This document shows, piece after piece, positions 1 to 17,240 of a DNA stretch of 64,000 nt (positions within the stretch are counted from its first letter, which is position 1; each line of letters begins with the position of its first letter). Origin of the DNA: Chlorocebus sabaeus (taxonomy: Eukaryota > Chordata > Mammalia > Primates > Cercopithecidae); assembly GCF_047675955.1 (NCBI RefSeq), contig NC_132927.1, positions 65,081,702-65,145,701 on the forward strand, written 5' to 3'. Both the position numbers and the translations under genes were made by a program. The notes under the pieces were generated by a model, which saw only the letters and a program-made list of their open reading frames with translations, had not been told where the DNA came from and ran no database searches.

Positions 1-5270
<5,270 letters not shown>

Positions 5271-5483
5271 CCCGCTGCTTTGTGTCCTCAACCGGGAAGC
5301 GCCTGCCTGTTCCTTACGGTCCCTGCACCCAGCGTAGGCCACGTTTATGCCTGGGAAAATCCCCACCGGGATGCTAAATTCTCTTTTTTACGCTTGATAC
5401 CTTGTGTGTCTTGCTGCCTCATAGTGCTCTCGGACCCAGACATTGGAATTACGCCGAGCTTCCTAAATGTGCTTTTAAATTAT

Positions 5484-5788
5484 TATTTTTAGAGACAGAG
5501 CCTCACTCTGTGGCCCAGGCTGGAGTGGAGTGGCGCAATCTCGGCTCACTGCAGCCTCCAACTCCTGGACTCCAGCGATCCTCCCGCCTCGGTCTCCCGA
5601 GTAGTAAAGAGTAAAGTTGCCTACTACTATGCCCGGCAAACATTTTGTTTTGTTTTTAAGTTTATTTTGTAGAGGCGGGGTCTTGCTGTGTTGCCCAGTC
5701 GGGTCTCCAACTCCTGACCTTCAGCAGTTCTCCTGCCTCAGGCTTCCCAAAGCACTGGGATTTCAGGCCTGAGCCACTGCGCCTGGTT
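5484..5788 (-). repeat. Alu (old, J/S-like)
   Basis: Minus-strand Alu just upstream of the EML5 CpG island: AGAGACAGAGCCTCACTCTG at the tail side and GGCCTGAGCCACTGCGCCTGG at the 5' end. Its poly-A tail is short and mutated (TTATTTTT on the plus strand). Confidence 0.92.
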
Positions 5789-7340
5789 CTAAGTGTATGT
5801 CTCCTTAAGTGACCGCAAAGCTGAAAGTAGACTTTAGATCGTAAATTGACACGTGAGATCTGATTTCCGAATTGCAAAAAAAAAAAATTGTACTTGGATT
5901 TTTTAAAAAATGACTGTTTGGGACATCACCAACAGTTACTCTTAATTAAATAACTTCAATTGTGATCCTGTAGAAAACTCCTGTAACAAAAGTATTGGGA
6001 GCAATCAATTCCTGACTATGTCATTTCCCCTCCTACTCAGTTTCCCAAGTGTCCTCTTCTAACAGGAATATGAACAAGATTTATCAATACCTGTAAAAAT
6101 AATTTGAAATCCACAATTTAAAAAGTGTTAAGTTCAGGATAGCCACAAGATTTACGACAAAAAATTACTAATTCACGATATACCAATATGAACCCTTATT
6201 GGCTAAAAATTACTGTTTGATTTCCATAGGAAATACCAAGACAGATATCTGACAAAAGCTAAAATAAACTACCATCGTTTCAAGAAATATGACTCCAAAA
6301 GGGGTGGACTCCTGTGTGGTACAGATATATTGGAATAGATGTTATCCCATGTCTACTTCCTCAAAGATGCCAATTACTAACTTGAGACAGGATTACCGTT
6401 TTGGCTTTGATTATGACTTCTAATCTACATGCAGTTTACATGCAAGAAATAAAGGCCATCTGAAAGGAATTTACATAAATGTCATGAAAAGTAAACTCTG
6501 AAAGAGTTTCCATTCTGGGCAGAATTTGAAAAAGCGGAATGCAGGATAGCTTTCTGGCAGCTGCTGGAAAGAAAGAAATCAGGCCTGAGAAGTGGCTCTG
6601 AGGCCCATGTAGGGTACCCTGGGCAAAAGCACATCGTTTCTCTTTGTCACCTGGAGAGCGTTTTTTGTTTTTTAGTAAGAATATGTTCTAATTCACTAGT
6701 GAGTTCCTTGAAATCCCCCGGTGAGAAAAAGGAAAATTGTTGATTACTTAAATTCAAGCAGTGAACTTAGAAAAGATTAAATATTTTGTTGCTATACATT
6801 TGTGATATATTAATTACTGGTTACATGTAAATTTAATGAGACAAGGAGGTGGACTTTTTTCTATGTTTCAGATTTTTCAGCACAATATCTTATGGATCCT
6901 ATGATACAAACTTAAGTACTCAGATTAATAAGAGATTTAAATAATTTATTTTCCCATTGTCATATTTTCCATTATGATTTTAATGACCCAAGGGTAGAGT
7001 GTGAAGCAAAAACGTTCTTAATTAAACCATCCTCAACTGACGACTCAAGACCAAAAGAGACAGCTGAGGCATAAAGGTGGCTAGAAAATGAACCATTCAT
7101 GAATACTAGAGGAAGAAAAAAGCAAGCCTGATCAGTTCTTACCCTCATAACTTTATATAATCCAGTATTACCAGTGTCACATCAGAAAGCTGAATGAAGC
7201 TTTTATTGCTAGGTGATATTTCATCATCTGTATCCTGTGAAAGTAATGCACATAAGGATGTGAGAGAAAGAAACAAAAAATTATACACATCAACGAATGG
7301 ACATTTGTTAAGTATTCCAAACGAAGGCTCCAATACCCCC

Positions 7341-7691
7341 TGTATTCTATTGGTCCGTTCTCATGCTGCTAATAAAGACATACCCGAGACTGGGTTATTT
7401 ATAAAGAAAAGAGGTTTAATTGACTCACAGTTCCGCATTGCTAAGGAGGCCTCACAATCATGGTGGAAGGCAAAGAGGAGCAAAGTCACACATGGCAGCA
7501 GACAAGAAGAATTTGTTCAGGGGAGCTCCATTTATAAAACCATCAGATCTCATTAGACTTATTCCTACCACTAGAACAGTATGGGGAAGCCACCCCATGA
7601 TTCAATTATCTCCACCTGGCCCCACCCTCGACATGTGGGGATTATTACAATTCAAGGTGAGATCTGGGTGGGATACAGCCAAACCATATCA
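7341..7691 (-). mobile_element. Solo MaLR LTR (THE1/MST-type)
   Basis: A 351-bp LTR beginning TGTATTC and ending CCATATCA on the plus strand, flanked by a 5-bp duplication CCCCC (7336-7340 and 7692-7696). The inverse complement matches the MaLR LTR (ERVL-MaLR class) pattern, e.g. GATATGGTTTGGCTGT at its 5' end and CCCGAGACTGGGT near its 3' end. No internal region adjoins it, so it is a solo LTR. THE1 versus MSTA/MSTB was not resolved. Confidence 0.85.
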
Positions 7692-7861
7692 CCCCCTTTG
7701 GTAATCTAGTTCCTGAAACTTGAGTTCCTAGTATGGAATTCGAGATATTTGAAATCTTTCTAAAATTCAGGGAAATAAATCATGTGCTGGCTACTGATTC
7801 GGTACCCTTAGGTTTATAAAGAAATCTAAGGCAAAGTGTAGAAAACATAAAAACCAAAATT

Positions 7862-7956
7862 CCCCAGCCTGGACAACATGGTGAAACCCCGTCTCTACTA
7901 AAAATCCAAAAAAAGTACTCAGGTGTGGTGGTGCAGGCCACCATCTCAAAAAAAAA
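7862..7956 (+). repeat. Alu fragment, internally deleted
   Basis: Short plus-strand Alu piece: it starts at CCAGCCTGGACAACATGGTG, runs into the right-arm start (GGTGTGGTGGTGCAGGC), then jumps straight to the tail motif ATCTCAAAAAAAAA. Both the 5' end and most of the right arm are missing. Confidence 0.85.
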
Positions 7957-7973
7957 GTCATGCAATTACTTCT

Positions 7974-8254
7974 AGCTAGCATGGTGGCTCACACCTCTAA
8001 TCCCAGAACTTTGGGAGGCCGAGGCGGGAGTTCAGGAGTTCGAGATCAACCTGGCCAACATGGCGAAACCCTGTCTCTAGTAAAAATATAAAAATTTGCC
8101 AGACATGGTGGCGGGCACCTGTAATCCCAGCTACTTGGGAGGCTGAGACAGGAGAATCGCTTGAACCCGAGAGGTGGAGGTTGTAGTGAGCTGAGATCGC
8201 ACCACTGCACTCCAGCCTGGGCAACAAAGAGTGAAACTCCATCTCAAAAAAAAA
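7974..8254 (+). repeat. Alu (AluS-like)
   Basis: Nearly full-length plus-strand Alu immediately after the Alu fragment at 7862-7956; the 5' end (GGCCGGGC) is degraded and the A tail is short. It is followed directly by a TATATC-type microsatellite. Confidence 0.92.
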
Positions 8255-8281
8255 TCTATATCTATATCTATATATCTATAG
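8255..8281 (+). repeat. (TATATC)n microsatellite
   Basis: About 27 bp of TCTATA units grown from the tail of the preceding Alu. Confidence 0.8.
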
Positions 8282-8445
8282 TCTTACCTTTGATCAGCCT
8301 ATTATACATGCAGAGCCTACCACAGTGCCTGGTACCACAATAGCTGTTCCCTACATATTTATCAACCATTAATTAGAAAAGAGAGTGTTGTGCAGTCACA
8401 ATAGGATTCCTCTTAGTTGTATCTTGAATACTTGAAAACCTGAAC

Positions 8446-8465
8446 CTTTTCTTTCTTTCTTTCCT

Positions 8466-8496
<31 letters not shown>

Positions 8497-8787
8497 GAGA
8501 CAGCCTTGCTGTGTCACCCAGGCTGGAGTACAGTGGTGTGATCACAGCTCACTGCAGCCTCGACCTCCTGGGCTCAATTGATCCTCCTACCTCAGTCTCC
8601 CAAGTACCTGAGGCTGCAAGCATGTGTCACCACACTCAGCTAATTTTTTATTATTTAGTAGAGATGAGGTCTCACTATGTTGCTCAGTCTAGCCTCAAAC
8701 TCCTGGGCTTGAGTAGTCCTACTGCCTCAACCTCCCAAAGTGCTAGGATTACAGACGTGAGCCAGCGTTAGCCACCATGTCCAGGCT
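8446..8787 (-). repeat. Alu with pyrimidine tail
   Basis: Minus-strand Alu. The plus-strand T run (about 8468-8496) is preceded by CTTTCTTTCTTTCC, an interrupted tail. Body diverged (J/S type): CACTGCAGCCTCGACCTCC and GAGTAGTCCTACTGCCTCAA. Confidence 0.92.
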
Positions 8788-8974
8788 TGAACCTTATTTG
8801 ATATCCAATACTGTATTAGTCAGGACTTCTTTGGTTGTATATGACAGAAACCCACTCAAATGGCTTAAGATAAAAAGGGAATTTTAATGCCTCCTAAGAC
8901 TGAAAAGTTCTAGAACTGGCATCAATTCACTTGAATCCTAAGGCTCAAGTGATGTCATCAGAAACGGGTCATCA

Positions 8975-9310
8975 GGCTGGGTGCAGTGGCTCACACTTAT
9001 AATCCCAACACCTTGGGAGGCTGAGGCGGGTGGATCATTTGAGTTCAGGAGTTCGAAACCAGCCTAACCAACATGGTAAAACCCCGCCTCTACTAAAAAT
9101 GCAAAAAAATTAGCCGGGCGTGGTGGCACATGCCTGTAGTCCCAGCTACTCAGGAGGCTGAGGCAGGAGAATTGCTTGAACCCGGGAGGCGGGGGTTGCA
9201 GTGAGCTGAGAATGCGCCATTGCACTCCAGCCTGGGCGACAGAGCAAGACTCCATCTCAAAAAAACAAAACGAACAAACAAAACAACAACAACAACAACA
9301 ACAAAAAAAA
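8975..9310 (+). repeat. Alu with target duplication
   Basis: Full-length plus-strand Alu (AluS-like) ending in an A tail evolved to (CAA)n. It is flanked by the direct repeat GGTCATCA (8967-8974 and 9313-9320), so both insertion edges are defined. It splits an older, unnamed dispersed repeat. Confidence 0.93.
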
Positions 9311-9954
9311 CAGGTCATCAGAATTAACTCAGTTCTACTTTGAGTAGACTTCATTGCCAGACAAGCAAAATAACTGCCAGCCACTCCAGTTCTATATCCC
9401 ACCCGCTTAGCAATCACTGTGGAAAGAGCTTTTCTCAGCAGTTCCCCTGGAAACTGTTAGACTTTAGCCTGGTTAACTCTGATTGGCTGACTTATATATC
9501 GCCTTTGGAGCCATAGAGTAGCACCAGGTGCGCCAAAACCACAGGAACGGGGAGTAGGGATGGATTGATCCTCCCAAAGAAAATCAAAATGGTATTACCG
9601 GAATAAGAAAGAATGGGGGCCAGCAGGGCTGCACAGGGCTGACTTGGGTGCTTTAGCATTCCCCAGTCTTCATTTACCAAACCAAATACACCCGCAATCT
9701 AAATCACAAAACAGATGTTTGGTAAATAAATGCAACTGTAAGACAATACTTCTAACCAGATTGCCACCCAAAGATCCTCCTCAGAAAAAAAAAAAAAAAA
9801 AGTCCTGAGGCTAGCACCACATGCCAGGCAGGTAAAACCAGCAGATGTTCCCTACTATTAACTACATTTTCAAATACCTATTAGATTCCACCTAAAGCCT
9901 TTAAAAACTGGTACTGTATATAATTCAAATCAAAGAAATCTCTAATCAAATTAT

Positions 9955-10275
9955 CTTGTCCTACACATCTGCACACCTTGCCATCTTCACTTACTGTTTT
10001 AATATCAGTATTACCCCAGTTAGGCAGGTTGGAAAGATAGGTAGTTGCCTTTGGTTCCTTACTGTTTCTCACCTCCAATATTTAGTCACCAAGTCCGGCT
10101 CTGTTTTAGAAATATTACTAAACCTCATCCCCATCTCTACATCCACACGTTCCTAATCCCCACTGCCACAGTTTAGTCCAAGCTGTAATTATCTTTTCCC
10201 TAGCTTCTGCCACCTGAGTTAGCTGTAAAAAAATCATTTATCTGATCATGCCAATTCCCCTCTTTTAACAACATT
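9955..10275 (+). repeat. LINE L2 fragment
   Basis: Diverged plus-strand L2 3' region: it keeps L2 signposts such as GTCACCAAGTCC, TTTAGTCCAAGCTGTAATTA and CTGATCATGCCAATTCCCCT in the expected order. Confidence 0.65.
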
Positions 10276-10426
10276 TGCTATAAGCAATTTAGGAATTGGT
10301 ATCTTGCGCCTTGAAATATTCTTATCCTTTGACCCACAAATTTCTCATCTAGATACCTGTCACAAGGAAATAAGAAAAAAATGTAAATCAGGATTCATGT
10401 TGAAATTCATGTTCAAATATTTATCA

Positions 10427-10709
10427 AAAGTCTGGGAACAGTAGCTCACGCTATTAATCCCTGTACTGTGGGAGGCCAAAGGGGGAGAATTGCTCCAGTT
10501 CAGGAACATAGTGAGACCTCATTGCTACAAAAAGAAAAAAAAAAAACAATTAACCAGGCATTGTGGCATACACTTGCAGTCCTGGCTACTCAGGAGCCTG
10601 AGGGAGGAGGATCACTTGTGCCCAGGAGTTCAAGGCTGCAGTGAACCATGATCATGTCACTGCACTGCAGCCTGAGTAACAGAGTGAGACTCTGTCTTTA
10701 AAAAAAAAT
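10427..10709 (+). repeat. Alu (old, J-like)
   Basis: Diverged plus-strand Alu starting TCTGGGAACAGTAGCTCACG; the middle linker is GAAAAAAAAAAAAC and the tail TTTAAAAAAAAATT. Confidence 0.9.
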
Positions 10710-10950
10710 TATCGCAGCATAACTTAGGACAATAAAAAATATGGAAGCCTAAATGCCCAACTATAAACCCTCAATAATTAGGGGGTTTCACAGATCAATT
10801 TTGGCAACATTACAAATTTCCCATAATAGAATGTAAATGTTTTATAGCAGGATACAAAAACATATATATAGAATGAGCCTGGTTATATAATATAATGAGG
10901 ACTAGAACAAAAGATACCAAAATGTGGACAGTTTTGTAATATGATGGGTA

Positions 10951-12099
10951 ATTTTTTTATTCTACTTTAAGTTTTGGGGTACATGTGCACAACGTGCAGG
11001 TTTGTTACATAGGTATACATGTGTCATGGTGGTTTGCTGCACCCATCAACCCATCATCTACATTAGGTATTTCTCCTAATGCTATCCCTCCTCTAGCTCC
11101 CCACCCCTCGACAGGCCCTGGTGTGTGATGTTCCCCTCCCTGTGTCCATGTGTTCTCATTGTTCAACTCCCGCTTATGAGTGAGAACATGCAGTGTTTGG
11201 TTTTCTGTTCTTATGTTAGTTTGCTGAGAATGATGGTTTCCAGCTTCATCCATATCCCTGCAAAGGACATGAACTCATCCTTTTTCGTGGCTGCATAGTA
11301 TTCCATGGTGCTTATGCACCACATTTTCTTTATCCAGTCTATCATTATTGATGGACATTTGGGTTGGTTCCAAGTCTTTGCTATTGTGAACAGTGCGACA
11401 ATAAACATATGTGTGCATGTGTCTTTATAGTAGAATGATTTATAATCCTTTGGTTGTATACCCACCCAGTGATGGGATTGTTGGGTCAAATGGTATTTCT
11501 AGTTCTAGATCCTTGAGGAATCGCCACAACGGTTGAACTAATTTACACTCCAACCAACAGTGTAAAAGCGTTCCCGTTTCTCCACATCCTCTCCGCATCT
11601 GTTGGGTCCTGACTTTTTAATGATCACCATTCTAACTGGAGTGAGATGGTATCTCATTGTGGTTTTGATTTGCATTTCTCTAATGACCAGTGATGATGAG
11701 CTTTTTTTCGTATGTTTACGGACTGCATAAATGTCTTCTTTTGAGAAGTATCTTTTCATATCCTTAGCCTACTTTTTGATGGGATTGTTTGTTTTTTTCT
11801 TGTAATTTTTTTTCAGTTCTTTGTAGATTCTGGATTAATATTAGCCCTCTGTCAGATGGATAGATTGCAAAAATTTTCTCCCATTCTGTAGGTTGCCTGT
11901 TCACTCTGATGATGGTTTATTTTGCTGTGCAGAAGCTCTTTAGTTTAATTAGACCCATTTGTCTGTTTTGGCTTTTGTTGTCATTGCTTTCGGTGTTTTA
12001 GTCACAAAGTCTTTGCCCATGCCTATGTCCTGAATGGTATTGCCTAGGTTTTCTTCTAGGTTTTTTATGGTTTTAGGTCCTATGTTTAAGTCTTTAATC
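10951..12099 (-). mobile_element. 5'-truncated L1 (L1PA/L1PB-type 3' end)
   Basis: About 1.15 kb of L1 in minus orientation: 3' UTR at 10951-11210 and the C-terminal part of ORF2 (reverse transcriptase protein) at 11210-12099. Frames such as 11211-11489 (with TIAKTWNQPKCPS and MEYYAATKKDEF) show the ORF2 C-terminus but are broken by stops and an extra codon, so it is dead. It is flanked by an imperfect duplication, ATGATGGGTAATTTTT at 10941 and ATGATGGGTGATTTTT at 12100, the mark of target-primed insertion. Confidence 0.92.
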
Positions 12100-12159
12100 A
12101 TGATGGGTGATTTTTAGACTATTCTTGCTATGTTTTCTAAGTTCTTTTTAAATATACGT

Positions 12160-12451
12160 GTTGGGTGTGCATGGTGGCTCATGCCTGTAATCCAGGTACT
12201 TTGAGAGGCCAAAGCAGGTGGATCAACTAAGGTTAGGAGTTCAAGACCAGCCTGAACAACATGGAGAAACCCTGTCTCTACGAAAAACACAAAATTAGCC
12301 AGGAGTGGTGGCACATGACTGTAATTCCAGCTACTCGGGAGGCTGAGGCAGGAGAATTGCTTGAACCCGGGAGGCAGAGGTTGCGGTGAGCCGAGACTGC
12401 ACCACTGCACTCCAGCCTGCGTAACAAAGCGAAACTCTGTCTCAAAAAAAA
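12160..12451 (+). repeat. Alu (AluS-like)
   Basis: Full-length plus-strand Alu beginning TTGGGTGTGCATGGTGGCTC and ending CTGTCTCAAAAAAAA, followed by a TG microsatellite. Confidence 0.92.
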
Positions 12452-12490
12452 GTATGTATGTGTTCGTGTGTGTGTGTGTGTGTGTGTGTT
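12452..12490 (+). repeat. (TG)n microsatellite
   Basis: TATG and TG units, about 39 bp, lying between two plus-strand Alus. Confidence 0.9.
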
Positions 12491-12493
12491 TGT

Positions 12494-12778
12494 AGCTGGG
12501 TACAGTGGCTCACGCCTGTAATCCCAATGCTTTAGGAGGCTGTGGCAGATGGGTCACTTGATCCCAAGAGTTCAAGACCAGCCTGGGCAACGTAGTGAGA
12601 CCCTGTCTCTACAAAAACATTTAAAAAGCAGCTGGGTGTAGTGGCACAGGCCTATCATCCCAGCTAGTAGAGAGGTTGAGGCAAGAATGATCCTTTGAAC
12701 GTAGGAGTTCAAGGCTGCAGTGAGCCAATTGTGCCACTGCACTCCAGCCTGGGTGACAGAGTGAGACTATCTCAAAAT
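12494..12778 (+). repeat. Alu (J/S-like)
   Basis: Plus-strand Alu starting AGCTGGGTACAGTGGCTCAC; its tail has decayed into the following CA-rich tract. Confidence 0.9.
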
Positions 12779-12843
12779 ACACATAGACAGACAGAAGACA
12801 CACACACACACACACAATCTCAAAATACACACACACACACACA
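12779..12843 (+). repeat. (CA)n compound microsatellite
   Basis: Two ACAC tracts separated by a copy of AATCTCAAAATAC, itself an Alu tail motif, so the tract seems to have grown by duplicating the Alu tail. Confidence 0.85.
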
Positions 12844-13399
12844 AAATAAGATGAGATAATTTTGTTTTCAGCATTCCGCATGGGAAAAGAATTATGTTCG
12901 TATAGAAAAAACAAAATACCTGAATGAGTGCTTGGCACAGAAAATTAGATCCTAAAGGAACCAAATGTGGACAAAACTGTTCTGCAGGCAGAATGAGGAA
13001 GAATTTGTTGCTCCAGGAAGATGAAGGAGGAATGAAAGTGAGATGGCAAAATTGCAAGTCCTGCCATGTAGCTCTCTCCAAAACCTTTCAAATCTTACAT
13101 AACATTTCTAAACTCATGAAATGTTAGGTGGGTTCTTTCTTAAAATGGAAACTGGAGAAATGGGCTTCTCATGTGAGTTGATGTAGCAGAAGCAATGCCA
13201 CAAGAAGAGAATAATAAAGTCGGTGGGGAGCAGGCAGGGAAGTCCTGGATTCTAACTGGTAAACTTGGAGTTCAAGCCACGTTAAACTCTCCAAGCAGTA
13301 GTGAAGTCAAAAGTGACATCTCAGTTACACACACCCATTGCTTTTATTGTTAGGGAAAAGTAACAAAAGTAATTTTAAACAAACATTGGGTAGCATCTA

Positions 13400-13665
13400 A
13401 TTGCTGTATAAAGTACCAACTCCTCATGTGACACACACTGCCTCCCATCTCTTTTAACAGACTCACCTCCAGCCAGTTCCTCCCTGCTCTGAACTAGCCC
13501 TGCTGCCTAGACATCCTAGATTGCTGGTAATTCCTAAAATTAACCAGGCCTTTCAAGAACTGTGTATACATTTGCAGCCTCCGTGTTGTGCCATACCCTC
13601 AACCATCCACTGTCAGCCTGTTAAACTCCTACAGAATCTTTCAGGTCCAGCCCAAATGGACCGCC
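13400..13665 (+). repeat. LINE L2 fragment
   Basis: Weak plus-strand L2 similarity (AAGTACCAACTCCTCATGTG, CCTGCTCTGAACTAGC, AATCTTTCAGGTCCAGCCC). Heavily diverged. Confidence 0.45.
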
Positions 13666-13725
13666 TTATTATGAGTTGGATTGTGTTCCTCCCAAATTCA
13701 TAGGTTGAAATCCTAACACCCAATA
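13666..13725 (+). repeat. MLT1-type MaLR LTR, left piece
   Basis: It begins ATTATGAGTTGGATTGTGTTC and CCCAAATTCATAGGTTGAAATC, the start of an MLT1 LTR. The element is cut at 13726-13733 by the MER1A insertion and resumes at 14261. Confidence 0.75.
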
Positions 13726-13733
13726 CCTTAGAA

Positions 13734-14252
13734 CAGGGGTCCTCAATCCCCGGGCCACGGACTGGTACCCATCTGTGGTCTGTTAGGAACTAGGCTGCAT
13801 GGTAGGAGGTGAGCAGCAGGCAAGCGAGCGAAGCATCATCTGTATTTATAGCCACTCCCCATTGCTTTCATTACCACCTGAGCTCTGTCTCCTCTCAGAT
13901 CAGCAGGGGCATTAGATTCTCATAGGAGCACAACCCCTATTGTGAATAGATTGCACACATAAGAGGGATCTAGGTTGCACGGTCCTTAAGAGAATCTAAA
14001 GCCTGATGACCTATCACTGTCTCCCATCAACCCCAGATGGGACTATCTACTTGCAGGAAAACAAGATCACGGCTCCCACTGATTCTACATTATGGTGAGT
14101 TGTATAATTATTTCATTAAATATTACAGTGTAATAATAAAAGAAAGTGCACAACAAATGTAATGCACTTGATTTATCCTGATCCACCCCGTCCATGAAAA
14201 AATTGTCTTCCACAAAACCAGTCCCTGTTGCCAAAAAGGTTGGGGATTGCTG
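13734..14252 (+). mobile_element. MER1A-like hAT-Charlie DNA transposon
   Basis: A complete 519-bp non-autonomous hAT element: it starts CAGGGGTCCTCAATCCC and ends GGTTGGGGATTGCTG (inverted termini), and is flanked by a perfect 8-bp duplication CCTTAGAA (13726-13733, 14253-14260), the hAT target-site length. Internal marks include GGGCCACGGACTGGTACC and GGTGAGTTGTATAATTATTT. It carries no coding capacity. Confidence 0.9.
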
Positions 14253-14260
14253 CCTTAGAA

Positions 14261-14605
14261 TGTGACTTGATTTGGAAAATATTTCATGGCAGATTATAAT
14301 TCCTTAAATAAAGATGAAATTCATACTGGAGTAAGGTGGGCCCCAATTCAATGTGACAAAGGGGTAATTGGGATACAGACACCCACACAAGGCAAACTCT
14401 ATGTAAAGATGAAGGCAGAGATTTGCAAGTCAAGGACTGCCAAGAACTGGCACAACCACCAGATGCTAGGAGAAGGGAATAAAATTGATTCTGCCCCACA
14501 GCCCTCGGAAGGAACTAACACTGCCAACACTTTCTATTGTTGAAATTTCTATTGTTAGAGCCACTCAGTTTGTGGTACTTAATTACAGTAGCCCTAGAAA
14601 TCAAA
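14261..14605 (+). repeat. MLT1-type MaLR LTR, right piece
   Basis: Continuation of the LTR interrupted at 13726. It ends near GAGCCACTCAGTTTGTGGTAC and ACAGTAGCCCTAG, as MLT1 LTRs do. Removing the MER1A and one copy of CCTTAGAA rejoins the two halves. Confidence 0.75.
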
Positions 14606-14690
14606 TACACACCTCTATTCTATAGTTTGCTGTGACATCCCCATACACAACCTCCAGAATTAATCAGTGTTCATTTAAGTCCCTAGTACA

Positions 14691-14985
14691 TTTTATTTTT
14701 TTGAGATGATGTCTCGGTCTGTTACCCAGGCTGGAGTGCAGTAGGGCTATCTTGGCTCACTGCAACCTTCACCTACTGGATTCAAGTGATTCTCCTCTCT
14801 CATCTCCCGAATAGCTGGGATTACAGGCATCCACCACCAGGGCCAGCTAATTTTTTGTATTTTTAAGTAGAGAAGGGGTTTCACCATGTTGGCCAGGCTG
14901 ATCTTGAACCCCTGACCTCAGGTGATCCACCCACCTCGGCCTCCCAAAGTGCTGGGATTACAGGCATGAGCCACTGCACCCAGCC
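14691..14985 (-). repeat. Alu with target duplication
   Basis: Full-length minus-strand Alu (AluS-like) flanked by AGTCCCTAGTACATTTTAT (from 14679) and AGTCCCTAATACATTTTAT (from 14986), one mismatch. Confidence 0.93.
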
Positions 14986-16945
14986 AGTCCCTAATACATT
15001 TTATACAATCATACATACCTTTATAGCAGCACTTACAGGATTTTAGGAAATTGTTTCTGCTTCTAGGATGTGTGTTCTCAAGAGCATGTGTTTGCCACTT
15101 ACTCTTTCAGAATCTATAGTTCTCCTTCTTTACTTAGCCACTACCTTAGTCTGGAGTCTCAAGAAAACAGAGCCTAAGGCAATGATTAAGGCACTGATGT
15201 TTTAATTGGGAAGGGCAAGCCCAGGGCAGTTAGGTTAAGGAAAAGGAAGTGAGGGGAGGAAAACTGTGAAGCGATGCGAAGTGACATAAAGTGACGTTAC
15301 TCCCTGGCTACCATCTTATCCGAAGCCAGAAGAGACAGAGCAGGTCACCAGGCAGGCACATCCACTTGGCACACAGGATGTCCCTCAATGTGTTGCAAGG
15401 ACAAATCATGCCATGGAGTAATCCATGGGAAGGAGGATGAGAATTTATTCATCCAGCTTCCTCTTGTTCCCTCTTTCCCATTGGTTAAAGTTCATCTCTC
15501 TAGGAGTTGGAATTAATACCCACACTTCCAGGTTTCATTGTTCAGCTTCTTCTGTGGTTTCTTGACCACTGGATCCCTGAACCCCAATTCTTACAGGGCA
15601 ATACGCAGAGGGCCAGGTGATACCTACACACACAGTGAGTTGCATTACAGGACAGGAATTCCAACTAAGCTTAGGGAACCTAAGTGTTTTATAATGGGCA
15701 GTAAACCTGTCTGACCTTTGCCCTGAAGGAGATGTCATCATTATTATAGGGACAATAAACAAATCTGTCCCTGTTTGAGAGGAGGATCACACTATCTTTA
15801 TCTTCCATCACTGTTCACTACACAAATATCCTTGAAAGACAGTCTGGAACCAAGGCAGCAAGTGCCTGTGCTTGCAAGATATGAGAAAGGTGAGAGACCT
15901 ACAGAACACTGTCCTAACACAGATCCAACACACTGCAACCAAGTGTTTATTTCCTGACTGGAAATCCTACTAAGTTATGATGAATATGTAAAACTTATGT
16001 TTGCAGCAACTGAGAATATTGACTTAGGCAGGTAATGCAACATAGTAGATAGCCATAGTAAAGCTAAACTACCAGTAAGAAATCTATCTTGACATCAGTC
16101 TAATAAAGGAAAACATGAGAAATCTTTGCTCAATAAATTAACATAACACCTTCAGGGACACAAATGATTCTACTCAAACAGTTATGCAATATTTGAGAAT
16201 GTAGTAACTGTAGATGCTTGTAAAGATACTAAAAGACATTATTATGTATTATAATGGTGATTATTCTGTAATTACTGCTGACTTGTTTCAAGTTCCTTCA
16301 TGTTTCTAATTCCTTCAAGTACATTGCCAACAATTCTATTACTTGAAAGCATGTCACAGAAAGTAAAAGGTAAAGAATCGCCACCATAGTCATTTTAAAA
16401 CATAAATTGAGTGCCCACGTGTGAATCATTAAGCTTGGCATTATGGGGGAGTAATTAAAAAAATGAATGCATAGTCTGTGTTTTGAGAAATTTATGTTCC
16501 AAAGATGAAAATGAGATAAAGACATAAGTATCTTTAAAAACAAGTGAAAAAATATATAAACAAATGAAATATATATAACTACATATACATATTTTAATTC
16601 AAGTAAACACCATATTTTAAAAATTACAAAAGAATTATAGAGTAAACATGCTCTTATTAAAAGATACATTTCTGAATTCTACTCATCATTAAAACTTACT
16701 ACTTAAAAAAAAGGATGTAGGAAAGATAGCAAATAAAAGTAGATTTAGCATAAGTTGTGAAAAAAGAAAGAAACTTAATTACAAAATATGTATGGAGAGA
16801 TAAAAAGCTAATTTTGATGTAGGAGGATATTTCCTGGAGAGGCAAATACAATTTAATTCTAGATAGTACCTTTCTAGAAAGAGGAGATGTGATCATTGGT
16901 GATAAAAGAAGATAAAGTCAGGATGCATAAAAGACAAGGATAGTA

Positions 16946-17240
16946 GGCTGGGCGTGGTGGCACACACTTATAATCTCAGCACTTTGGGAGGCTGAGGCGG
17001 GCAGGTCACGCGGTCAAGAGATCTAGACCATCCTGGCCAACATGGTGAAACCCCATCTCTACCAAAAATACAAAAATTAGCTGGGCATGGTGGCGCATGC
17101 CTGTAGTCCCAGATACTCAGGAGGCTGAGACAGGAGAATTGCTTGAACCTAAGAGGCAGAGGTTGCAGTGAGCCAATATTGTACCACTGTAACTCCAGCC
17201 TGGTGACAGAGTGAGACACTGTCTCAAAAAAAAAAAAAAA
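16946..17240 (+). repeat. Alu with target duplication
   Basis: Full-length plus-strand AluS/Y-like element with an A15-17 tail. Flanks AAGACAAGGATAGTA (16931-16945) and AAGACAGTGATAGTA (from 17240) are diverged target copies. Confidence 0.93.

Noticed and set aside
9064..9417. 117-codon minus-strand frame rich in Cys and Phe
   Set aside because: Alu translation with the (CAA)n tail read backwards as poly-Cys.
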